63,077 nucleotides of DNA from JACKAN01 sp964502735 (GCA_964502735.1 CAZCYD010000011.1:1-63077); one strand, 5' to 3'. Positions 8,364-17,802 are shown, counted from the stretch's first letter. Program-made: numbers and translations. Notes: generated by a model not told the origin, from the sequence alone.

Positions 8364-9401
8364 GTGGACAACTACATCCAAATTGATGAACAAGGTTATC
8401 TTTATCTTGATCAGAAAAGAGTTGAAAGCGAGGTCCTCGGCCAACAGCTTTTGCAAAATTTAAAGACTCCCTCTTTACAAGCCTTCACAACAACAGCAAA
8501 TAATATCCACTACATTGTTGAGGCTTTTGATGCACCCATTGTAGTTCAAGATACATCTCCACAGGATAATACCACCTGGAGAGCTGTTGGAAACTACTCC
8601 TACACAACCCAATTTCGTCTAGATCAGCTGTTCCTTGACGAATGGGACCGCATTCTTGGCTACGATTTGGAAGGACGCCCCTTCGTTATGTCAAGGACTG
8701 CTCACTCCAATTTTTTTGAACAAATTGATGAATTTGACGATGAAGGGATAACCTATAAGAAAACACGTTACCCGCTAGAACCTTGGTTAAAATCCCAAGT
8801 TTCTACTAGCTCTTCTGATTTTTGGAATTCTAAATACCTTGAAAACGACACTCCTGGCTGGGAGCTTAACAAACCCTCTCCAGTTCTTACACAAGCCCTG
8901 CCTCAACTCAAAATCCCTAGATCGCGCATTCTTGTTCCCGGCTGTGGATCTGGGAATGACGCCGCGTTCTTGGCCGAACAGGGTCATATTGTAACGGCCG
9001 TTGACTACAGCGAACAGGCCATAAAAAGAGCCCAATCCAAGTATGGCCATATAAAGAACTTAACTTTTGAGCAAATTGACATTTTTCAACTGCCCCAGTC
9101 TTATCTCCATGCATTTGATATGATTTTTGAGCACACATTATTTTGCGCTGTACCTATCGAAAGGCGACAAGAGCTTGTAAAGATATGGAGACGTTGTCTT
9201 TGCGAGGGAGGACTACTCTTGGCTGTTCTATTTGTTATGGAACAAAAGCCTCACCCTCCGTTTGGTGGTTCGGAGTGGGAGTATCGACAAAGATTAAAAG
9301 ATGACTTCCGTCTTCTCTATTGGACCCGTTGGCGCGAGTCTGAAGGATGGAGAAACGGAGTTGAACTTCTTATTCATGCCCAAATTAAGGAGAAATTTTA
9401 A
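8364..9401 (+). CDS. SAM-dependent methyltransferase, TPMT-like, with N-terminal extension
   Basis: A 345-residue protein starting with GTG (AAGGAA nine bases upstream). From about residue 150 it is a thiopurine S-methyltransferase-like domain: FWNSKYLENDTPGWELN, then motif I ILVPGCGSGNDAAFLAE and VTAVDYSEQAI. The first 145 residues form a separate domain that looks like a DUF4505-type or other small beta-rich unit; I cannot name it firmly. TPMT-like enzymes methylate thiols, selenium or tellurium compounds, or halides; the substrate here is unknown. Its stop overlaps the next start (TAATG). Confidence 0.78.
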   Translation: MDNYIQIDEQGYLYLDQKRVESEVLGQQLLQNLKTPSLQAFTTTANNIHYIVEAFDAPIVVQDTSPQDNTTWRAVGNYSYTTQFRLDQLFLDEWDRILGYDLEGRPFVMSRTAHSNFFEQIDEFDDEGITYKKTRYPLEPWLKSQVSTSSSDFWNSKYLENDTPGWELNKPSPVLTQALPQLKIPRSRILVPGCGSGNDAAFLAEQGHIVTAVDYSEQAIKRAQSKYGHIKNLTFEQIDIFQLPQSYLHAFDMIFEHTLFCAVPIERRQELVKIWRRCLCEGGLLLAVLFVMEQKPHPPFGGSEWEYRQRLKDDFRLLYWTRWRESEGWRNGVELLIHAQIKEKF

Positions 9402-9784
9402 TGAATACAGAAAACTATGTGAAAAACGCGGTAAGAACAGAGTCTCGCGAGTTTGACAAAATTGCCGAAAGAATTTCATCACCAGGAAATATCCGTCTTC
9501 TACATGGCGGCATTGGTTTAGCCACAGAGGCCGGAGAATTTTTGGATGCACTTAAAAAGCACATTTACTATGGGAAAGATTTAGATCGGATTAACCTTGC
9601 TGAAGAGCTTGGCGACCTGTTTTGGTATTGCGCCATCATTGCGGATGAACTCGACGTTCCCTTTGCCAAAATCATGGAAAAAAATATTAGCAAGCTGAAA
9701 GCCAGATATGGAGAGAAGTTTTCAGAAGAAAAAGCCGACAACCGCGACCTAAAAACTGAACGTAAGATTTTAGAAAACCAATAA
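9401..9784 (+). CDS. MazG-like nucleotide pyrophosphohydrolase
   Basis: A 127-residue all-alpha NTP pyrophosphatase. The metal-binding signature is clear: ATEAGEFLDALKK followed by NLAEELGDLFWY, the ExxE...ExxD pattern of the MazG/dUTPase superfamily. Such enzymes remove non-canonical or excess (d)NTPs. It is translationally coupled to the methyltransferase by TAATG. Length is that of single-domain MazG-like proteins, not of the two-domain MazG. Confidence 0.82.
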   Translation: MNTENYVKNAVRTESREFDKIAERISSPGNIRLLHGGIGLATEAGEFLDALKKHIYYGKDLDRINLAEELGDLFWYCAIIADELDVPFAKIMEKNISKLKARYGEKFSEEKADNRDLKTERKILENQ

Positions 9785-9797
9785 AACAACTAGTTAC

Positions 9798-9929
9798 ACC
9801 AATTCCCAAAAATAGTCGTCTAGATCTTTGTGAATGCACCTCACGCGCAGTTCGGCAGCCTCAAGGCTGCGGCTGTTTGAGCATGAGGTGCATTCACAAA
9901 GATCTAGACGACTATTTTTGGGAATTGGT
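9798..9929. repeat. 46-bp perfect inverted repeat with nested hairpin
   Basis: Arms at 9798-9843 and 9884-9929 are exact reverse complements over 46 bases; the 40-base loop contains a second stem (GCAGCC-TCAA-GGCTGC, 9855-9870). It lies between the convergent MazG-like gene and rnpB. As RNA it would fold into one very long hairpin, but no T-tract follows, so it is not a classic terminator. It could be a MITE-like element, a fold-back insertion remnant or a bidirectional transcription barrier. Confidence 0.9.
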
Positions 9930-9954
9930 CTTATTTGGAATTGGTACAGTAAAG

Positions 9955-9982
9955 ATGGGGTGAGCTTTTACACCCACCCCAT
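9955..9982 (-). terminator. probable terminator of rnpB
   Basis: On the minus strand an 8-bp stem ATGGGGTG/CACCCCAT with a 12-base loop, starting 15 bases after the RNase P RNA 3' end and followed by CTTTACTG. The tail is only weakly T-rich. Confidence 0.5.
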
Positions 9983-9996
9983 AAATCGAGTTCATT

Positions 9997-10355
9997 AGGT
10001 AACACTATAAGCCGGATTCTGTCCAAAAAGGCCTCGACACCCTTTGTACGATGACCATTCCTCTGAGAGTGCAATTGCTCACACCCTTAAGCAGTCTACC
10101 CGAAAACTTGTGCTGGCCGCACTCAAACGTTTTCCTATTTGACCTTGCTCCGCCTAGAAGTTTAGCTGTTTTCACTCCAGCAACTCCCTAAAAAGCTCCC
10201 GTTCCCGCCTTTTAGATCATAGCCCTGGACATTCTCTCTGTTCCACTGGTCCTCACCTTGCGATGGAGGGGCGTTACCCCTTAGGCTGCCATACGGAGTC
10301 CGGACTTTCCTCTCTTAGCCTTAATAAGGGCCTCAAGCGATCACCCGTGTTACCT
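9997..10355 (-). ncRNA. rnpB: RNase P RNA, bacterial type A
   Basis: Catalytic RNA that matures the 5' ends of tRNAs. The universally conserved GAGGAAAGTCCGGACTCC is at 10295-10312 and ACAGAATCCGGCTTATAG at 10005-10022, both on the minus strand, and together they form the P4 core. The ends pair as P1: AGGTAACAC at 10347-10355 with GTGTTACCT at 9997-10005. The length of about 359 nt is normal. The exact ends may differ by a few bases. Confidence 0.95.
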
Positions 10356-10401
10356 GAGAAGTCTTGTATCACAACGAGTTAATTTTTAAAAGCCTCAAAC
10401 T

Positions 10402-10848
10402 CTATGAAAAAAATTTTTGAATAAAATCAGATAATATCGTACGGAAGTTCCTATTTTTATAGTCGCGAACAAACTGCTCGGCAATTCCATCGACGGAATG
10501 CATGACTTTTTCTAAATCCACTTTACTAATAGTGGCGACATGCAGACGATCAAGAATGGCCTGCTCTTGCTCCTGAAAAACACCATCACTCCAAAAGAGC
10601 AAACGGGCAAAGTAAATGAACTGTGACCGGTCGCCAGGGCTGGTGATCTTTTCAAAAAAAACATCCACATCCTTAGGGCTTTCCATATCTGCATTGAGAG
10701 CCTCCAACTGTTCAGATGTAAATGGGAGGTTTTGAAATTTTGCCCGTAAAAATGAATCTTCTTCAGGATGAGCCTCACCATCAGCATGAACTAAAGCCAC
10801 AATGGCTCTCCACATATTAAACTTACTCTCATTGACCTCTTTAAGCAT
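10402..10848 (-). CDS. TerB-like domain protein
   Basis: About 148 residues, all-alpha, with the signature MWRAIVALVHADGEAHPEED of the TerB/DUF533-like family, whose acidic residues bind metal. Members sit at the membrane or in stress complexes, but no partner ter genes are seen here. The ATG chosen has GGGGG six bases upstream; two earlier starts (ATG and TTG, 21-27 bases upstream) are in frame. It lies 47 bases upstream of rnpB on the same strand. Confidence 0.6.
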   Translation of the reverse strand: MLKEVNESKFNMWRAIVALVHADGEAHPEEDSFLRAKFQNLPFTSEQLEALNADMESPKDVDVFFEKITSPGDRSQFIYFARLLFWSDGVFQEQEQAILDRLHVATISKVDLEKVMHSVDGIAEQFVRDYKNRNFRTILSDFIQKFFS

Positions 10849-10953
10849 AAGAGCCCCCACCCATTTCATACCCAAATCTGTGAATAATAAGGTGTTTTTC
10901 TCAAACCCTTTTAGCCACGGATTGGGGTTATATATGATGATGAGTTTACTACC

Positions 10954-11394
10954 TCAGAAGTTTCGATCCAAGGCCAAATTTGCCAATTGATCGGCTTTCG
11001 TGTTGTACTCTCTGCGAACATGTTCAAACTTTACAAGCTTAAAACGAGACTTTAGTTCTAAACAACTCAGATAAAGGGGACGCAAATGTTCAGACTTTAC
11101 TTTGTATTCTCCATTGAGCTGGCAAACTAATAACTGACTGTCGCTTCTTAACACCAACTCTTGAACCTGATTTTTTTGAGCCAAATTTAAAGCCTTTCGT
11201 ACAGCCTCGTATTCAGCATAATTATTTGTTTGGATACCTATACTCTCGGCAAAATCATAGAGAGGCTCCTCATCTATTGTGTAAAAGGCTAAACCCACCG
11301 AAGCGGGCCCTGGATTTCCACGACTGGCGCCGTCTGTGTATACAATAATTTGGCTCGGCCAGTTGTGAGCCTGGCCCTTTTCAAAAATACTCAT
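10954..11394 (-). CDS. ribonuclease HI family protein
   Basis: A 146-residue RNase H fold: VYTDGASRGNPGPAS (first catalytic Asp), NYAEYEAVRKAL (Glu), LRSDSQLLVCQLNG (Asp) and YNTKADQLANLALD (last Asp). All four carboxylates of the DEDD site are present. This is the short plant/archaeal-like RHA subtype rather than E. coli rnhA, because the basic protrusion is missing. It removes RNA from RNA-DNA hybrids. Confidence 0.88.
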   Translation of the reverse strand: MSIFEKGQAHNWPSQIIVYTDGASRGNPGPASVGLAFYTIDEEPLYDFAESIGIQTNNYAEYEAVRKALNLAQKNQVQELVLRSDSQLLVCQLNGEYKVKSEHLRPLYLSCLELKSRFKLVKFEHVRREYNTKADQLANLALDRNF

Positions 11395-11529
11395 AGATCT
11401 TACAAACTAACATCCCGGCACAGTTTTAGCAATTTTTACAGAGAGTTTATTTAGAGCGTGTAAATTAGCTATGAGGGCTTACATTAGAGACGCTTTACGC
11501 CTAATGTACAGAACGTCGACAGGAGAAGT

Positions 11530-13326
11530 ATGACAAACCCGGTGTTATCCTTTGTTTTAGCCTTATCCATTGCCTTGCAGCCTCATTTGGCTTTCGCAGC
11601 TCCCAAAGGACAAACGTCCTCAGCGCACAAAAAAATGCTATCTGATATTCAATCTTCCGCCAGCAGAAGCAGCTGCGATAAAATTTTATATCTAGAAGAT
11701 CTGGATATTTCTGAAGAGCTTCTTGAAGCTGTTCGAAAATACGTTGACAGTCCCAAACATAGGACCTCTGGAAAAATTGTTGAAACTGTAAAGAGCGTCT
11801 TCAGGTGGCTGGCCTTTCCTATAAGAGCCATAACAACCATTCCCTTTTCAAAGGCCGTGAACTACGTTCGCGGAGACTCAAAAAAACCTGATGAATCCAT
11901 GTTTCGAGTCTATCGGAAAAAAATAACTGTCAATAACGAAGATAAGGAATTTGTTGCCTTCTTGGTTGGAGTCCCCCACACCATGAAAACCTACGACAGA
12001 GAAAAATTGGACGAACTGGCTTCACACTTTAAGAGGTTTGGCCTTCCTCTGATGGATCCAAGAATTGAGCGCAAAGATTTTAGCTTAAAGTTCTTTATGG
12101 AGGAGTACTCTCTATCGAGGGCCATCTTCGCATGGGGGCACATCAGATTTATGAAGCTGTGGAACTTTGTGACTAAGTCCTCCGCAAGATGGTTTTTAGT
12201 CAATTCCACATTTAAAAAGTTTTATAGCTACCCACTCTACGAGGACATGAAAAATCTTCGCATTAAATCAACAGATGAAAATGGCGAAGTCCTTGAAGAA
12301 AAGGTTCGCTTAGAAGCTAGAGAGGGGCAGGTTATTTATTTGTTAAATAAACACCGTCCTAATATTGTCGAAAGCCTGGACCGGCTAGGGTCTGATGCTC
12401 GTGCCGCGACGGTCATGATTCTTATGTTTTCTGCGATTAAAGATGTTCTTGATACTTTAGATATGGGCATCAACCACGTCAGTTTTTACACCACTGTAGT
12501 TCCCATAGTGACCCTCGTATCATCGAGAATGTTTGCTGGCTTTCTAAATTTGCTACAGGATGGAAAGATACCCAAGCTGTCTGTAAAAAATCTCTATATT
12601 GTTTTAAAGAAACTCAAACATATTTTTATGTCTAAGGTTCTTTTCTTTATGGAAAAGGAAAAAAATAACCCCTCTGCAAGTGCTGAAGAGCTATTTGAAA
12701 GGTACAAATACACCGTTGAAAAAGATGATTATTGGCGAAAAGCCCTAGCCGCACTTTTTGGCCATGAGCCCATTGAGCGCGACGCCGCAGTGGTTTACCA
12801 AACAGACACTATCGGCAAGAATATTGTGACGGACGCATTCAAGACTCTTAAGCTAGAACGTGAGCGCGAACGCGAGCAAGAGGCCTTAAACACGCTTCTC
12901 CCACACCACAACCATCAAGAGCCCCTAAAAGGTGTAAAAATCACCCTTGTTTACGATACCGACAAAAATTTGGGAACTGAAAGGACTGTCGAGCACAATA
13001 TAGAGTTTGACCCTAATCATAAAAATTTAGCTGATGCTATTGATAGTCATCTTTCTCAAACTACAGATGAGCCTATATTTATCATGGTTCCACCTGAATT
13101 TATGAATGGAGTTCACTATCAAATGATAGAAAAAAATGGTTTTCAATTTGTACTCTCATCCAGAAAGCCTACTCAACATTTGGATCAAACCGAAGACAAC
13201 TTTGACGCCACCATTGACGACGCTATTGTCTCTCTTGAAATTCTTGAGGAGGCTGCTGATCAACTTACGGATGATAAACCTAGAAACCCTCAATCATTTT
13301 TACGCAACAACAATAAGCGTGATTAG
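11530..13326 (+). CDS. large secreted protein of unknown function
   Basis: 598 residues with a signal peptide cut near AFAAPK (about residue 25). A hydrophobic stretch around residues 295-345 (MILMFSAIKDV ... YTTVVPIVTLVSS) may span the inner membrane. The C-terminal 150 residues are strongly charged and include an Arg/Glu-rich helix (LEREREREQEA). No motif I recognise. AGGAG lies seven bases before the ATG. A strong terminator follows. The next gene is a similar secreted unknown on the same strand. Confidence 0.7.
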   Translation: MTNPVLSFVLALSIALQPHLAFAAPKGQTSSAHKKMLSDIQSSASRSSCDKILYLEDLDISEELLEAVRKYVDSPKHRTSGKIVETVKSVFRWLAFPIRAITTIPFSKAVNYVRGDSKKPDESMFRVYRKKITVNNEDKEFVAFLVGVPHTMKTYDREKLDELASHFKRFGLPLMDPRIERKDFSLKFFMEEYSLSRAIFAWGHIRFMKLWNFVTKSSARWFLVNSTFKKFYSYPLYEDMKNLRIKSTDENGEVLEEKVRLEAREGQVIYLLNKHRPNIVESLDRLGSDARAATVMILMFSAIKDVLDTLDMGINHVSFYTTVVPIVTLVSSRMFAGFLNLLQDGKIPKLSVKNLYIVLKKLKHIFMSKVLFFMEKEKNNPSASAEELFERYKYTVEKDDYWRKALAALFGHEPIERDAAVVYQTDTIGKNIVTDAFKTLKLEREREREQEALNTLLPHHNHQEPLKGVKITLVYDTDKNLGTERTVEHNIEFDPNHKNLADAIDSHLSQTTDEPIFIMVPPEFMNGVHYQMIEKNGFQFVLSSRKPTQHLDQTEDNFDATIDDAIVSLEILEEAADQLTDDKPRNPQSFLRNNNKRD

Positions 13327-13367
13327 TGATTTTTTGTAGAGCTTCAACGATAAAGAGGCTCAACGAC

Positions 13368-13398
13368 AATCAACTCGATAAGCATTATCGAGTTGATT
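13368..13398 (+). terminator. rho-independent terminator
   Basis: Perfect 14-bp stem AATCAACTCGATAA/TTATCGAGTTGATT with a GCA loop, followed by TT. It starts 41 bases after the 598-residue secreted protein gene. AT-rich, but the pairing is perfect. Confidence 0.75.
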
Positions 13399-13502
13399 TT
13401 ACATTTGAATTATAATAGTTACAGGTGCATTCGATGGATTATAATGCTATGAATTATAACTAATTTTTTGCCCTGTTCTTAAATTTTGAAAAAGAGGCTT
13501 AT

Positions 13503-14543
13503 ATGAAATACTTGCATTATACCCTACTGACATTACTAGCATTGCCTATACAGCTCGTTTCTGCTTCAACACAATCAAGCACATCCCCCTGTGAGGTAGC
13601 AATAAACACTGGCGAACTCCCATCTAAGGTCGAAGCCGCGGTTCCTCAATTTGAGGAATTATTCGATTTTTATAGAGCCTTACCTGACTCTGTTCGCGGC
13701 AACAATCCCACGGACGAAGACATTCAACTTATAGCCGACACCTACAGCCAAGTTTCTATAGATTTAGCTGCGAGGTTTGACATCTTAAAAAGCTATCAAA
13801 GTTTTACGAATAATGAGCTTCGACAGTTGTACTTTGCGCTAACAGAAAAACTGAAAAACTCTGCAGGACAAGTGGCCCTGAGAAAAGCCCTGCTTTCTGC
13901 TTACTATAGAACATTAAGCCTTGATGATATTGCATTGGAACCAAGTTTTGGACGAGGAATTGTCTTTCCAGAACGCTCACTGGATTTCGATGCTCTCAAT
14001 CGCATGATTCTAGTTCAAACGAAGTATCTAGCTGCAAAAAAGAAAAAAGAAAGAGAGCAGCTTTGGCACCAGTTAGTTGCAGCTTACAGGGATGGCGTTG
14101 GCCGGGACACTTATGGGCGCTACTCTGTACAGACATTTCAAAGCCTTATAACTACTGCCATAAAAATACAGTCTACCCCTCGAGCAGGACTTGTAGTGGG
14201 CACTTTGGCTAATGGCGGTCGAGAAGTTTTAAACAGTTTGGAGGAAAAACTCCCCCACACACGCCCCAACAGCTTAGAATATCGTGGATTGCAAAGCATT
14301 TTGGCTATACTAGAGATCGCAGGAAATTCTTTTGATCAACATGTAAGCTTTGCAGATCCAAATCCTCACTTGCTTGATCCAAAGCTCAAGTTGACCATCG
14401 ACTCTGCACTTAATGGAACTGATACAGAAAAACAACAAGCCTTTTTGGGGTTAGCTAACACAGTTAGTTTTTACCAACGCTACGCAGGCACCTCTCAGCA
14501 CGTGAGCATAAGTATGGCCCATTTGCTAACTAATGGCAGATAA
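13503..14543 (+). CDS. secreted protein of unknown function
   Basis: 346 residues with a signal peptide ending near VSAST (about residue 22) and one early cysteine. The mature part is predicted mostly helical (LRQLYFALTEKLKNS, KKKKEREQLWHQLV), with no family that I recognise. GAGG lies six bases upstream of the ATG. It ends in a convergent bidirectional terminator with the ABC-F gene. Confidence 0.68.
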   Translation: MKYLHYTLLTLLALPIQLVSASTQSSTSPCEVAINTGELPSKVEAAVPQFEELFDFYRALPDSVRGNNPTDEDIQLIADTYSQVSIDLAARFDILKSYQSFTNNELRQLYFALTEKLKNSAGQVALRKALLSAYYRTLSLDDIALEPSFGRGIVFPERSLDFDALNRMILVQTKYLAAKKKKEREQLWHQLVAAYRDGVGRDTYGRYSVQTFQSLITTAIKIQSTPRAGLVVGTLANGGREVLNSLEEKLPHTRPNSLEYRGLQSILAILEIAGNSFDQHVSFADPNPHLLDPKLKLTIDSALNGTDTEKQQAFLGLANTVSFYQRYAGTSQHVSISMAHLLTNGR

Positions 14544-14565
14544 ATCCGTAGATAATTTTAAAAAT

Positions 14566-14590
14566 AACGGCTCAGTGTATTTGAGCCGTT
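14566..14590. terminator. bidirectional terminator between convergent genes
   Basis: Stem AACGGCTCA/TGAGCCGTT with a 7-base loop, flanked by an A-run on the left and TTT on the right, so it can act on both strands. It overlaps the last codons of the ABC-F gene. Confidence 0.75.
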
Positions 14591-16194
14591 TTACCTTGGT
14601 AATAATCCCAATCGCCATCGTAAATGGTTAATTGATGCCTATCGAGGTGAAACACTCGTGTGGTTAGTGCTCTTAAAAAGTAACGATCGTGACTGACGTA
14701 GACAACAGTCCCAGGGTACTGTTTTATAGCCTCCAAAAGTACCTCGCGCGATTGAATATCAAGGTGGTTTGTCGGTTCATCTAACACAAGAAGATTGGTT
14801 GGATGAGCCAGAATACAAGCTAACACTAACCGGCTTTTTTCCCCTCCGGAAAGAACCCCAATTTTTTTCTCAACCTCATCCCCTGAGAATTTAAAGGCCC
14901 CAAGAAGGTTACGAATAAAACCCAATGTGGCTGTAGGAAATTTATTGTGAACTTCATCAAGTAATGTGTTTTGTGGATTTAAAACATCCAACGAGTTCTG
15001 ACTAAAGTAACCCATTGTTATGCTGGCACCTAAGCTCAGTTCCCCTTCTGTAGACTCTGTCTTCCCAGCCATGATCTTTAATAATGTGGATTTTCCAGCC
15101 CCATTCACTCCAACAACCGCCACTCGATCCAGTCGCTTTACAAGTCCATTTGCTGAGGAGAACACCTCGACTCGCCTTCCATCCTCTGTTTGCCAAACTT
15201 TTCCCAAATTGCGAAACTTGACAACTTCGTCACCACCACGCTCTGGTGTTGGCCAAGTAAATTGCATAACTTCTTCATCTTTAGGCACTTCTATGCGATC
15301 TATTTTTTCTAACTTCTTAACCCGCGATTGCACTTGGGCGGCGTGAGAAGCTCTTGCCGCAAAACGGGCGATAAATTCCTCTTCTTTTGCCAACATCTCT
15401 TCTTGTCTTTTGGCAGAGGCTATAAGTTGCTCCTTACGAATTTCCTTTTCTCGAATATAAAAATCGTAATTTCCGGAATAAACAGATATAGATTTGTTGG
15501 CCACTTCGACAATTTTTTTAACTATTCGATTCATAAAGTCACGATCATGACTGGTCATAAAAAGGCTGCCCTTAAAATTGAGCAGCCATGACTCTAACCA
15601 AATAATAGACTCTAAATCTAAGTGGTTGGTTGGCTCATCCATCAATAAAACATCAGGATTTAGCAGTAATATTTTTGCCAAAGCAATTCGCATTTTCCAT
15701 CCGCCACTAAAGCTCTCTGTAGGCCGATGATGATCTTCAGGAGCAAACCCTAAACCAGTTACAATTTCTGCCGCCCTTGCCTCTAGGTCATAACCTCCTA
15801 ATTGCTCAAATTCTGTTTGAAGATTTCCATACTCTTCTAAGACCCTTGACATTTTGTCTTCATCAAGAGGCTCACTTAAAAGGGCTTCGAGCTCTAGAAG
15901 TCGATCTTTAAGCAAGGATACTCGTCCCGCTGAGGCTTTGACCTCTTCAATTACGCTGCGACCCTTCATTTCACCAACATCCTGAGAAAAATAACCTACA
16001 ACGATGGATTGGGGCTTAGCGACTTGTCCATCATCAGGACCTTCTTCGCCAGCAATAAGGCGAAAAACTGTAGTCTTTCCAGCACCATTAGGGCCAACTA
16101 AGCCAACTTTTTCGCCTGGATTGATTTGAAAGCTTCCCTGTTGATAAAGGACTTTATTTCCATAACTCTTTGTGACATTTGCAAAACTAATCAT
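14572..16194 (-). CDS. ABC-F family ATPase (translation factor type)
   Basis: 540 residues with two ATP-binding cassettes and no membrane segments. The first has GPNGAGKTT, SFSGGWKMRIALAK and LLMDEPTNHLD; the second has GVNGAGKST, LSGGEKSRLVLA and LVLDEPTNHLD. They are joined by the charged linker (about residues 235-290, with ASHAAQVQSRVKKLEK) that in this family reaches the ribosomal P site. ABC-F proteins act on stalled or initiating ribosomes. The overall arrangement is closest to the YbiT/YkpA type; a role in antibiotic protection cannot be told from the sequence. Confidence 0.88.
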   Translation of the reverse strand: MISFANVTKSYGNKVLYQQGSFQINPGEKVGLVGPNGAGKTTVFRLIAGEEGPDDGQVAKPQSIVVGYFSQDVGEMKGRSVIEEVKASAGRVSLLKDRLLELEALLSEPLDEDKMSRVLEEYGNLQTEFEQLGGYDLEARAAEIVTGLGFAPEDHHRPTESFSGGWKMRIALAKILLLNPDVLLMDEPTNHLDLESIIWLESWLLNFKGSLFMTSHDRDFMNRIVKKIVEVANKSISVYSGNYDFYIREKEIRKEQLIASAKRQEEMLAKEEEFIARFAARASHAAQVQSRVKKLEKIDRIEVPKDEEVMQFTWPTPERGGDEVVKFRNLGKVWQTEDGRRVEVFSSANGLVKRLDRVAVVGVNGAGKSTLLKIMAGKTESTEGELSLGASITMGYFSQNSLDVLNPQNTLLDEVHNKFPTATLGFIRNLLGAFKFSGDEVEKKIGVLSGGEKSRLVLACILAHPTNLLVLDEPTNHLDIQSREVLLEAIKQYPGTVVYVSHDRYFLRALTTRVFHLDRHQLTIYDGDWDYYQGKTAQIH

Positions 16195-16369
16195 TCAGGT
16201 CTTATAAAGTGCCAAATCGAAGATGGCAAAGCAAATATAAGCCCGATTTTGATCGTGAAATTTCGAATAACCTATACATACATCGAGGGAAAGTTGACAC
16301 CTATGAGTCGCCCCTTTTGCCGATCTCTTTTTTGTTACAAAAAAAGTAAGGGCCTACAAAACTTGGTTA

Positions 16370-16398
16370 TTGACGTAATTTTGAGCATTGCCTATGAA
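16370..16398 (+). promoter_or_regulatory. candidate sigma-70 promoter of the 16423 gene
   Basis: TTGACG, a 17-base spacer and TATGAA, located 24 bases ahead of the ATG. Both boxes are near consensus (5/6 and 4/6). The leader contains the purine-rich GGGGGGA that serves as ribosome binding site. Confidence 0.5.
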
Positions 16399-16422
16399 TA
16401 CTAGCAGTAGGGGGGAAACTTT

Positions 16423-16824
16423 ATGAAAACCGTTTTATTTATTTTTAGTTTACTATTTGCGACTTCAAGTTACGCTCAGCAAAGAATCTTTGATTGTGAG
16501 GCGACATCATTATCCAGAACCATCTTTGTTCCTGATGGTGCAAATTTGGTTTTGAATCCACACATCCTTTTTAAAGACGGTATAAACTGGTCTCTTCAAG
16601 TTGGAGACCTCTCTTTAGAATCCTTTGCCGTGAACGGACCAGCACTTATAAAAGAAAGTCACATCACAGACCCAGAGACTGTTCGCTACGATTTTTGGGT
16701 GGATGGATCTTACGAGTATGAAATCTATATTAATGTTGTCGACCACTCGGCAAAACTTTACTGGTGGGGACTTGGCGAAGGGACTTTTCTTGGCAACTTC
16801 GCCTGTGAAGTTACTGAGCAGTAG
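16423..16824 (+). CDS. small secreted protein of unknown function
   Basis: 133 residues, signal peptide ending at SYAQQ (about residue 18). Two cysteines, one early and one near the C-terminus, could be disulfide-bonded; in length and layout it resembles the secreted protein at 199-576. A single-gene unit with its own promoter, convergent with the AraC-type gene. Confidence 0.65.
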   Translation: MKTVLFIFSLLFATSSYAQQRIFDCEATSLSRTIFVPDGANLVLNPHILFKDGINWSLQVGDLSLESFAVNGPALIKESHITDPETVRYDFWVDGSYEYEIYINVVDHSAKLYWWGLGEGTFLGNFACEVTEQ

Positions 16825-16860
16825 AATACCGCAACGAAATATAGAGGTTATCTCATCTAA

Positions 16861-16882
16861 CCCAAATCCGCAGATAAAATGC
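16861..16882 (+). repeat. REP-like dispersed repeat, copy 1
   Basis: A 22-base sequence beginning CCCAAATCCGC and ending GATAAAATGC, placed between two convergent genes. It matches 43741-43762 (opposite strand) with one mismatch and shares its first half with 52764-52783. Confidence 0.7.
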
Positions 16883-16901
16883 ATCGGAATTTTTTTAAGT
16901 A

Positions 16902-17705
16902 TCAAACCCTTGCCTTAACTAAGGGTCTCTTTGTCGGGTTTTTATCTGCACTGTAGCGAAGTGGAGTCGTCCCCATATAGTTTTTGAAATGAAGATTAAA
17001 TTGATTAATCGATGAAAATCCTGAATTTAAGCAAGCCTCTGTTACAGGTATACCCATCGAAAGTGATTTTATAGCATCAAATAACCTGACTTTGTGTCTA
17101 TACTCTACAGGCGACAATTCGTAGGCTCTTTTAAACTCACGGCAGGTGTAAGCCTGAGACAAGCCTAAAGTCTTTGCGATCTCACCAATGACGATATTTT
17201 CTTTATAGGTGGAGTCAATGATTTCTTTTATCTTTTCTGCAGAAGACGATTTTACAGTTTGCATCTCGATAATCTTTTTTACTCCTGTGCTGCTAACTAG
17301 ATCTAGTAGTCCCCTGAGGTTGTCTGGTACTACTCCATTCCATTCAAAAATAAAAGGTTGATTATTAAAGCTCCCCGGCAATATTTCATTGGAAGCTAAC
17401 GCCGTCCACTCGAGCCTTCCAGGTAAAATTTCCCATTTTAAAATTGAAAATGGTGGGGCAAGAAAGCCACATGGCCCCACTAATTTAATAAATTTGGAGC
17501 CATCTTTTACTAAAATTCTATTATTCAAAGATGAAAGTCCAACAATCCAAACAGGACCATAGGCATCAATCGGAGTTGCCGTCTCTGTGTAGTTTTGGAT
17601 TCTATTCATAACAATCAAATCATCTCCAAAATGACTAACTTGAGAGGAGTATGATTGAGTTTTTACTTCATAGGAAAAATTTTTAAGCATATTTTCTTCT
17701 TTCAT
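16902..17705 (-). CDS. AraC family transcriptional regulator
   Basis: 267 residues. The C-terminal 100 residues carry the two helix-turn-helix units of the family (IAKTLGLSQAYTCREFKRAYELSPVEYRHKVRL and VTEACLNSGFSSINQFNLHFKNYMGTTPLRY). The N-terminal 150 residues would be the sensing domain (cupin-like, with a NRIQNYTETATPIDAYGPVWIVG stretch). It is divergent from the acyltransferase-like gene with 97 bases between them, so it is the natural candidate regulator of that gene. A second in-frame ATG lies 15 bases downstream. Confidence 0.82.
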   Translation of the reverse strand: MKEENMLKNFSYEVKTQSYSSQVSHFGDDLIVMNRIQNYTETATPIDAYGPVWIVGLSSLNNRILVKDGSKFIKLVGPCGFLAPPFSILKWEILPGRLEWTALASNEILPGSFNNQPFIFEWNGVVPDNLRGLLDLVSSTGVKKIIEMQTVKSSSAEKIKEIIDSTYKENIVIGEIAKTLGLSQAYTCREFKRAYELSPVEYRHKVRLFDAIKSLSMGIPVTEACLNSGFSSINQFNLHFKNYMGTTPLRYSADKNPTKRPLVKARV

Positions 17706-17802
17706 TTAAACTCAGCACAAAATAAGTTAAATTCAATATAAAATCAGAATAAAGGTCAAAAATCCGCTAGTCGGCTCTTAGAATCGACTTACAATTATTG
17801 TA

